This document shows, in pieces, positions 29,201 to 40,400 of a DNA stretch of 64,000 nucleotides (the stretch's first letter is position 1; each line of letters starts with the position of its first letter). Location of the stretch: positions 25,710 to 89,709 of the forward strand of contig BQKZ01000950.1 in assembly GCA_036244855.1 (NCBI GenBank). The letters are read 5' to 3'. Origin of the DNA: Temnopleurus reevesii. Lineage: Eukaryota; Echinodermata; Echinoidea; Temnopleuroida; Temnopleuridae. The position numbers were made by a program, and so were the translations under genes. The notes beneath the pieces were generated by a model. The model was not told where the DNA came from. It was given only the letters and a program-made list of their open reading frames with translations, and did not search any database.

Positions 29201-31350
29201 TATAGTCATCTATTTTTTAACCTGCAACATCATATGCTGTCGGTCAAAGAAATAATATTTATCAAGGAATAAGTATGAAAAAAATTGTTGATATTGTGTC
29301 CCCTCAAATTCCAATGGTCTCACATACATTCTACCACTCTGGTTGTCAGGCTGGGTTAAGAACTCTGCATGAGATCGGACCACAGATCAAGAGAGCTATA
29401 TCAGGCAATTTGGAAGGGATGGATGAGAATGAACAGTTTGAGCCTGATGAACCAAATCACAGGGTAAGTACATGAAAGATTTGAATTCACAGTTTACCTA
29501 AGATATGTGTTTGAGTGTAAGATAATATAGGAAATTGCCATGTCATGCCTTCTCTCATTTATATACATTTCAAGAATAATATTTTGAAGAGTGAAATTAT
29601 ATGAATTACAAACTAGTAGGTCATTGAGCACATGCGGTCAACTTCCAATTGTGCTTGTTTATTTTTCAGTGAGGATTAGGAATTTTTATTTTTTTTTTAC
29701 TATTTACCTTCCCTTCAATTTCTTGAATCACCACAGCCGAAGAATTATGCCTCCATTAGTTTCAATAATTTTTTTCTATGATTTCTTGATTTGATTGCTT
29801 TTTTTTTATCCACCTTAATGTTTTCCTAATGTAGGATCACTTTTTTTCTATGAATCTTTTCAGTGTGAAAATGAAAAATGTAAATCTTTTTTCTATTTCA
29901 ATTATTTATAATATATTTATGTATGATAAAAAATTGTCTGTTTGATATTTTACTTTATTCAGTAATATGTTTTGCTCTTTACCCCTACAGAGAAGCCACT
30001 CCCTATTTGGAACGGTGCTCAACATGTATCACAACCGTCGCCAGTCTACCCCGATGGCCCACACCAACTACCAGGGTCGTGACCCGCCCCCTGCCTACTC
30101 CCCCAACAACACCAACGCCACCACCAACCTGGTGATCACACCTCCGTCCAATCAGCATCGCAAGATATCACCGGCAAACAGCCTCAATAATTACAACCAC
30201 AATCCGCAGAACAAGTCCCCCTTCAATATGTCCTCCAAGTCGCCGGTTCCTATCCGGGGGCGGGGTGGACCTTACTCTCCTAATGCTAACTCCCTGCAGG
30301 TTTCGTCACCTCACACCAGGGGCTTTTCACCGGTAGGGAATAGGAATCCAGGAGGGAGGGGCATGCCTAATAACAGAGGGCCTGGTAATAGATTTAGGTA
30401 AGAATCATCTAAACATATAAGAGCTACGATTTGAAGGTTTTGTTGATAGCAAATTATCTCCCCTATATGACTTTGAATATTTATAGTGACATTGATAAAA
30501 TATTTATAATAAATTTAACTTACAGCAAGTTGTAGAAAATTGCTAGATTATACTGATGTTCAAGCTTGCATTTTTCGTACATATGATTATATATTGTCAA
30601 CCATCTGACCATTGTTGAATCATGGCATATAGACAAAATTAGTTTATAATTGATAATTTTATTGTGTAATGATGAATAGATTATTCTTTATGGCATTATG
30701 CTGCGTATTTGTTTCTTCCTCTTTTTCTGCTGTTTAATCAATTAACACAGTATTTTATAGATCTATTACAATTATTTCCTTCCTAAAATTGAAATATTAT
30801 TTTTCTTCCCTTACAGCACAAAAGAAGGTAGACAACCCCTCCTTCCCAATGAAGATCGTCACCACCATCACCATAACAACCATCATCATTCTCCTGACTC
30901 GCCTTATGATGATGATGATATAGAGGATGTGGAGTCGCCATCCTCCCCACCGGTGGTAGATGAAGAATATCATCCAGAACCGTATCAGCAGCCTTACAGG
31001 GAACCATATAGAGACTATTCAAGGTAATGCAACCTTTTCCATTCTCCCATCCCTCTCCCTGCATCTTTCTCTCTCTCTCTTTCACTCTCTTTTTATGATG
31101 ATGATATTGATGGAGGATGCAGAATCTCCATCCTCTGCACCACTGGTAGACGAAGAATATCATCTGGAACTCTATCAGTAGCCGTCCTTTTCTTCCTCCT
31201 GTGTTTCTATCGGTCTCTCTTTCTTTTTCTCACTTGGTCTAATTGATGATGATAATGATGATGATAATGATAATGATGATGATGATGATGATAATGATGA
31301 TGATCATGATAAGGAGTATGATGATGATAATGATGATGATGATGAGGAGT

Positions 31351-31394
<44 letters not shown>

Positions 31395-31416
31395 AATGAT
31401 GATGATGATGAGGAGT

Positions 31417-31453
<37 letters not shown>

Positions 31454-34400
31454 GAAGGAGGAGGAGGAGGAGGAGGAGGATGTGGAATGCCCAACCTCCC
31501 TAACGGTGGATATAAGTAATAATATCACCACAAGGACTACTCACGATAAGTCTATATCATCGTGAGGTTTCTCTACATCTCTTTTAACCTCTCTTTATCT
31601 TCTAAAATAAGTGATTTCATCTGGTTTGTTTTCTAATTACTACATACTTTCTTGCATGGCAATGCATCTTAATTGTTTTTTGGGCGCTGTACATTTGATT
31701 CTAATTAATAATTTTTTTTCATATGGTGTAATCACAATGCTTATAGTTTTAGAATCATGGCATGCAATACAATAAATGATTTGATATTGGTACACCCCAT
31801 AGAGTATCCTTTGGATCTGAATGATGATCGTAATAATAAGGCTATTTGTAATCATAATGGAATGTAAACCATTAGGTAATCCCTACCATTATACATCTGA
31901 TATCATTGTGTGATTTTGCAAGCATTTGGTCTCAACGATAATCTTCTTTTTGCCTTTTTATGCTCTTCTCTTTCAAAAGCCTCTACACTGTTTATGAGTA
32001 TGTATCATCATAGCTGGTTGTAAATTAATCTAAATACATTCATCTATCTGTCATAACCTATTGTATACTGTTCACGAAGCCTCATATAATTTGTATAATC
32101 ATCTGTGTATTATTAACACATCCCAGTGACAATATATTAATGTGAAATTAATGGTATTCAATTTTAGTTCTGATGAAACCTTTTTTTATAAACAAAACAT
32201 ACTTGATTTTTCAGATATTCTTTATATGGTCTTATCAACTTTCTTTATTAATTCGTTATATATGTATTGTGCAAATTCTTTAATGAGGATTTCATATTTT
32301 CCATCAATCATACTGTTCTTGATTTCTACCTATTCCCCCAAATGATTGTGCATTATCTACCTTTTTCTTTTATTGAAAAGTAATCAGATAAATCCTATCG
32401 TCCTCATTTTTTTAAATTTATGTATCATAACCATGGAATTATTACCATCATTCCACCTCATGTTGATGGATTTTTTCCGCCTCTGATGACAATGGGAAAT
32501 TATTGTTCATGAGTAGAAATCTATTTTGTATTCCGTATGAACTAATGCCTGTAAATAATGTGAATATATAACCTATGTGATGTGTATTATATTATGAACA
32601 TAAGAAATTGTAAAGTTATATTTTTCATAAATAAATTGGCAAGCAATATCGAATACAAGGAAATACAGTAATGCTGTAAATCAGATTAAGGGATTTAATA
32701 ATTGAGAGATTAGTTCAAGTTTTAACTCAAGTCATGAGAAAAGATTGTCAAAGTTTTATTGTTTAAAATTTTAGATTATAATTGATTTTGCATCATTATG
32801 AATGAATTACATTCAATTTAATTTTTGTCAATACCGAGTCCTTACATAGATATAAAACTCTTCCAAATGGTTACCCAGAATTCTAGTTTTCCTTAAAGCT
32901 ATTGTTGATATCTTGATCGGTAGTTAAAATGAAACATGACAAATCATTGTGCTTACCTGAAAAAAAGAAAATATGCTTATCATTTAAATTACATGATATT
33001 GATATCTAATATTATTATTTTTTCCTTTAGGGAACCTCCAACCCTAAGAACAGAGTGCTATCCAGAGGAAGATGAGGATAACCTCTCTGAGACGTCATCT
33101 CATCCTCCTACATCACCCCTCCTGACCCCTCAACGATCCCCAGCCTCATCTCGTAGTCATAGCCCTACCCCACCCATCCACCATCACAACTCTACCAACC
33201 ACCCCTCCCCCTCAGCAAACCTCACCCTAGACTTCTCAACGACGGTGCCGTCACCTACCGAAACAAGTCTTCCAAAGCTGGAGAGTGAGAGTATAGGGAG
33301 CCGCAGCGTGACGCATAGTCCACGCAAATCACCTGCCGGCTCGCCAAGCAGACGACTGCTACTGCCCTCGTGTGCTGGTAAAACCGATAACGTAGTGCCT
33401 GCTGGGGACCGTAAGACGGCCGTGCCTCTCAAGCTAGCTCAGGCCCAGGTATGTTCTAATCACCTTTTTTTAAATGCTTATATCTGTATAACAATGCTAA
33501 AATATGTTTAAACCTATACTCATCAATACATATTTGTAGATTGTGTTGAGAGCTTTTATTTATACATGACTGATATCTTTTGCTATGAAAAGTGAAGAAT
33601 ATCGTACTGTTTCTTTCTTGCTCTTGCATCTCTTCTGCCTCTTCTTGCTTCATTTCACTGTCAGACGTTATTCCTCGTTTAAGAGTAGCAGTTTGAAATT
33701 TTGTTGTACACTAATTTCCTTGCTAATTCTGATAGTAAGTCAATTGTGGCTGTTTATTACTCCAAAGTCACTCCCCTTCATCGTGTACACAGGCTTGTAT
33801 TATTCAGTGTATCTCTTTTCTGTCTCTCAAATAAAATAGAAATATAAACTTTTGATATTGAACAGTTCCTAGTAGCTCTTGTTGATTTCTATTGCTAATA
33901 TTTCATGTTGTATAGGACTGTGAGGGAATATCATTTTTGTAGGTTATTTGTTATATAATGAAATATTTTGATACACATGAAACACAATGAAAATGAAGAA
34001 TAAAGATATGGGGAAGATAAACAACTCATCATTCAAGTTTTCAAAATGAATCTAGCAGACAAAAGACATTTCCTATCCTATTTTTCAATCAGGGACAACA
34101 CCTTGGTCATGTCTCATAAAGCTGTTCATAGATTTACGCATGACTTTATAATGACTAGTGACCCCTTCCTGCAGTCAATGATAAGTCCTGTCGCTGGATT
34201 GCACCTGAGAAAGGGTCACTAGTCATACATAGAATCGTTTGTAGATTTTTGAACAGCTTTATGAAACATTTCTCTTTTACAATTTTTTCAGAATAACAAG
34301 GGTGGAATTTCCTTTTTTTAGAGCAATTTTGACAGCTTGGGCAGTTGTTCATTTTTTTCTGCTTCTTTGTCATTCACTTATGTAATGAAAGTTATATTTC

Positions 34401-37400
34401 ATATCAAAAGTCATTGCATAAGGATATAAGTCATTGTGGGTCTGGTAAATGTGCATGACATTCATTGAATAGGCCTCAAAGAATGAAGCATGGCTTGAAC
34501 ATTTTCTGTTGGTAAGCATGACATCATAGGTAATTCTCTTCATGCTAGGTCTATGAGAATGTAATTGTGCAACAGAATCAATTGAGTTTTCAGATTTCTA
34601 TTTAAAGTTACTCCATTCAGACAGGGTTCCTGAAGAATAAAGATTAATAATCCTTTTGTCTCAAACTGAAGACATGAACCAATTTTATTCAGGAGGATCA
34701 GTTTGTCAAAAGTATTGTTCTTACAATAGATTAAATGAATGAAATCTATGGTAATATTGCTTTTACCTGAATATGAATATAACAATATTTTGATGAAATG
34801 TGACACTGTTTTTGTTACCTATTCAATGTGAGTACTTAGAGTACTCTGTACTATACTAATAAATAGGTTTCGGCAATAATTTTACTCTATTTTAATAATC
34901 GTTCATTTTTGAGCCGTGCTGTTCTTTCAATTATATCTGTGTTTCCTATAACTTTTGAATCTAATTTGTCCTTTCTAAATATCAATCTTGTTACTAGAGT
35001 CATAATAAAGTAGAAGTGTGTCTCTTCTGATTGTGTGTGTGTGTGTTTGCAGTGCTGGTTGCATGTGATGGTTTGCTGTGTACCTTACCCCCCGTGTGAC
35101 GGTCTCTCCTAGGTCATGGCTGTAGCTGGTATGACCCCAGAAGGCAAGGCACGCAACACGATGGGTCTCCCCGGGCGAATGTGGCTTACACCCCCTTCCT
35201 CACCACGCAGGATACGTTCCTCCCTACACACCCCTGCACCCCGCCCCACCACCCAGAGCTCACATCTCCTCCCCACCATGGGATCCACTTCCAACGCCAC
35301 GTCAGACAACATCGTGGTCAAGGAGCCTCTCGCCCAGAGGCACTCTACCGGGGAGATCGGGACGTCTCGCGATCCCTCCGCCGCGTTCTTCAAGTCACTA
35401 ACCAAACCTAAGACATGTGTGCCTAGAAATAACCCCAGTCCTGAAGAAGTAGCGGGTAGTGCAGAAAGTTTAGTTGCTCAGGTAGAGTATCTCACCCCCT
35501 TCTCATTCATATAACCGCTCCCATTTCAAGACTCACTTGTGAAATAGTTCATAAATATTCGTTTTTCTTAATGTTGAGTTTTGCATGCACTTATGTTTTA
35601 TTTTCCTTATCTTTATTATTTTGCATGATTTTGTGATTTTATTTCCGTTTTTTGTTTTTGATTTTAGCCAGTTTCTTTGATGTTGAGTTATATTCTTAGT
35701 ATTGCGACATTTGAAAAAATATTGTTTTCCTTTCCCAAGTATATTCCAATTATTTGAATAAAATTATTTTGTATTATTTAAATATGTCATTGGTATGATT
35801 CGCCATTATAGGTATACTTTTTATTCATTGCAATGTTTATACTTGCACAATCTTCAAATAATATCTTACATTGTTTTCTTTATCCACGAAGTGCTAAAGC
35901 CAGGTTAAAGCAATAGTTGCCTACTAGAAATGTATTTATATTGTATCATCTTCATTTTTACATACCAGCCTAAAACCAAATGAAAACCTGATCAACACAA
36001 TAAATGTTGTATTAACAGTTTTCAAACCATAAAGTTATGGGGCTGATGTCATATTGGTTTCGTGCAACATTCCAGAGGTTTCAGGCCTGTTATGTAAAAT
36101 GATACATGTTAATCAAAATCGACATATTTATACAATTGTCTATGAATTCAAGCCGTGAAATGGTTGTTCCTTTTCATTGCAGGTGATTTCATCCCCAGGG
36201 GCTTATAAGGTCTTCAGTAAATTGTCAATGTCAATTGCCTCTGTAAGCATTCAGAGTTTAAGTCTGCAACTCAGTCCATCATATCATGGTTTCAATTCAA
36301 CTAACTTTCAGTTAACCCATCTCATATCATTTAGTTTGAATTTGGCAATATCACTTTTGTCATGGAATATTGCAATGGACAATGATTCAAAATCATCAAA
36401 GTTATCTCATGGAAAATTATGGATTAATTATCCAATCACAATCATTTTCATTGTCTTTCAAGTAGGCCACATTGTTTAAGTAATACATGTGTCTTATCTT
36501 TTGGGGCACTGGTTATCAGAAATATCACAATTCCATGTAGGAAATAGAACATGGGTCTATTTATCCTGTAATTTACAGACTAGTCTTTTCTTTCATCCAG
36601 CTCCCAGCAAGATCAAATTTTCCTTTCTTTCCTTTGACGTGTTCACTATCTTTCATCTAACAGGGGCCAGCTAAAGCGACAAAGTCTACATCTACTTCCA
36701 AAGATTTAAACAAATCCAAACCCAATTCTAACAAAAAGCAGAAAGGTATAAAAAGATTGTATTTTCAAGACATTTTAATCCTAATATAGCATCAGATATG
36801 AGTGCATAATCACTGGATGGCCTGAAGGAATGACGCAATATATCTGCATTGTAATCAGCTCGACAATATTTATGTAGACAATTTATTATCACATTCAAAT
36901 ATTTTTTTTCATTATGCCTGAAGTTTGCTAATTTGAGTAAATACAGAACTAAAGTGAATTAGCTAAATATCAAGTAAACATGTAGTCTTTAAAATGGATT
37001 TTAGATTAACATCATTTCTTTTAGCTGATTACAATGCTATCATCATGCATGGTGTGACATCATAAACTCATCAATTAGTCATTTGAATAGTTCTAACATT
37101 ACTAGTTGGGTATAATTTTCACAATGAAAGAATTTCGGAAACTAATTAATGTTTGGTTTCTTGATTCAATGAATTCTGATATAATATAAATGGTATAATG
37201 CTTTGAAGTAATCTGTAGATATATATCTATGATGGATTGAAAACAAAAAGATTTGTTTTATGAAATAAGACCTGTATTTTCCATTTCTAATACACAGTGC
37301 ATGCATTTGCATCACGTGCATGACTTGATTATTCAAATAAGGCCTCTCACCTAACAATATTTTATCCAAAGAATGCTGTGTGTGTGTTTTTTTAATACTG

Positions 37401-40400
37401 ATATAGTTAGTAAAAGAAAAAAAAGATTGATTTATTTCCTGTTCTTTGAACAATATTGAATGTGGAAAATGCAATCTACATGGCCAGGAAAATGCAAGGT
37501 ACTTTGAAAAAGATTTTTAAGGTTATATCATGTGTTTTAACAAAGTGACGGTAACCAATTGGTATTATTTCATGAAGAGAAAGAAATCTCGACATGTAGA
37601 TTAATTCTATTGAAGAACATTTGTGAAAGAAATTGCAGCCGGTTATGTGCAACATTATTTTTCTGAATACCATTATTTTATGAAAAAAATGGAGGATATT
37701 TGACATTTATATCTATAAATTTATAGTGATTTTTAAACAGGAATGAAAAGCAAGGGGAAATTTCAGATCAGGCCCTATCTATAGGGTTAGCTGGTGGAAG
37801 ACGTGCTTCCAAACTGTTTCTTTTTTGGGGGGAGGGGGGGGGGGTTGCTTAGACCACTATAAAAGTTTGTTTTAATCAAATATATAGGTAATGGATTTAG
37901 AACAGTTTAAAAGGTTATCCCATAACAATGTAAGATTAATTATCCCTGAAAGTTCTAAGTTTATATCAATTAAAAATATATTTAACCCAGATGATAATTT
38001 TATTATCTTGCGATATTATTTCTTTATAATTTATTGCAAATTACGTTCTGAGAGATAATATCTCGGATAATCTGAAATTCAAACAAAGTACATTGTCAGG
38101 TGTTTTAGAAATATGATACATGTTTCGGGAATTTAACCTGTTGACTTTTGAATTCTTAGACCCCCAGGCTATGAAACGGCCACCCCCTTCCAGTATGGTT
38201 AACAGTGAGTCCTTCAAATATGTATCATTCTCTGTAGGACATTGACTTTTCTGAAAAATTTCAACAATGACTTTATTTATAATTGTGATTCGATTATGTG
38301 GTAAAATGATTATTCAATGAAATTAACATGCAACATTTGGAGATATATGAGCAACGATATCTATTTATATCATTTAGCTTCACTTCATTTGTATTATGCA
38401 CACATTTCATTTATCTATTCTATAATCATAATCATTTCATTATTAGCTTAATCAGCACAAATTTACCTGTTGATATTTCTTCACCAAACTATATTGCGAT
38501 TAATTAATAAAATTTCATGCACTACGTGATATATAATTTCTTTCACATGCACATTATGTATATTCATGGTAATATACACAAACCAACCTGGAAAGTAGTG
38601 ACGGAATGTTTCAATACTTTGGAGATTAAGGCAATCCATTGTATTAATAACTTAACACCCAAAACCTTGTGGATCAGGCTAGTTTTGGAACCATTGACCA
38701 CTGATAGATAATTACAATTCCTCTGCCAATTGACATCAAATTCATAGATGCAAAAAATACTGTATCATATTATCTTTCTTCACTTGATAAGGGGTGATAA
38801 ACTTTTCCTTCTCAAAGCACAATGATAAAATTGCTTGTCTAACTGTCTGTAGAGGCAACAAGCCAATCCACACAATTTAGCAAGTATTTCATTTGTATCA
38901 CAGTCATTTTTAGTGTTGATTAATGTCTTTAATAGTTACTGTTTGTGGGTAAAAAAAGGGTTTGCAAAGAGAAAGGTTCAATATGTTATGGTACTGTTAG
39001 GTTAATTTTTACCAAAACTTTACTTGAGCTTTAACCTATTATGTTAATATGAAGGTGAGATTACTAATGTGTGAAGTTGGATAAAAAAAAATTAAGGCAC
39101 ACAATTTTTACTTGGCAGTATTGCAAATCTGACAAACATTTATCAATCTCAAAATGAATATGACTGTGGGAAAATTATTGTCGAAACTAAAAATTACATG
39201 ATTTCTCAAAATTTTTTGAATTATTTGGTAACTTTTAAAAACAAATCGTGAGAAAGGGGAAAATGACCTGGGGTGTTTTTTTCTGGCTTGCAAAAGTGTA
39301 ATACATTTTAAGAAGTAACTGTAGTATAACTCCAATTAAGACATACATCATTTCCTATCTGAAAGTTAATTATGTGATAGCTACAAAAATTTCTTAGTTT
39401 TGAAATGCAATGTACAGGAAATGAAAACAGGTAATCAAGTAGAAAATGGAAGCTTGATGTTGTATAGATGTTCTCATTAGCTTTGATGTCCCCCCTATCC
39501 TATGGGGGAAATGGTTAAACAAATATATGAAAAAAATCAGTATGATACTAGTTTATTGAATGTAAACGTATGGCTATAGTTCATTTACATATACTTAAAG
39601 AATTGTCTTAGCTTTGCACTTCATGTTATTGCCTGTTTTAGTTATTATTTAATGCATGCATTACTTTTCAGCTTTTTGTGTGAAAATCATATTTTCAATC
39701 GCAAATAAATCCCACTCTATGCTGCATTGCAAAGTAATTTATTAATGTTTGTTTTATACTTTCATATTTGAAAATATATCTGCTGGGATATAGTGAACAA
39801 TTCCATTATGATCAGGCATAAGTTTGCATGGTCTGGTAAAAGGTTTTGAAGAAAATCTAGAAGTCCTTGAAAGAAGTGAGCAAAGTTCATATTTTTAATT
39901 ATCTTTCTTGAGAGAATTCCTTCCGTCTTCACTTGAGACGGGTCAATCCAGTCTTTTTAAAGTGTGTTTTTTTTTTATCTGAGCTTTGCTCAGTCCTTTT
40001 CAAGACTTCTGGATTCTCTTCTCATGGTGAAGCCACAAACTTTCTTCATAGTCGAATACCATTATGATATAATATTGAGTACTTCAGATGGAAATAGATC
40101 ATTTTGCACTTGACTAATTTTTTATATTTGACTGCTATTATTGATTTAAAAATGTATCATGGGCTTGTTGGATTTGCATAATGAATTGTTTACAGGACAA
40201 ACAAATATATTCAATTTGTCAAATCGGAATTACTGGTAGATGCTATTCAATCAAATGATTTCAAAATTTCAGGAGACATATCTTACGTTATTATATTCAT
40301 GAAGATAAAAAAATTAAAATTATTGATCAGTCACCACTGTGCTCATTAAATTCATTCTTTAATACAAAGTGCATTATTGTATGTATATATATTATGAATA

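Larger units (their letters stand above)
31024..33030 (+). other. Intron with duplicated exon remnants
   Basis: Holds the decayed exon copies and the GAT microsatellite in its first 510 bases; the remaining 1.5 kb is AT-rich with nothing recognised. Confidence 0.6.

Noticed and set aside
31207..31503. Open frames rich in His, Met or Ser on both strands
   Set aside because: They are translations of the GAT/ATC microsatellite.
35051..35112. Earlier acceptor (tttgcag) for the 35113 exon
   Set aside because: In phase 0 the extension ends in TAG just before the exon.
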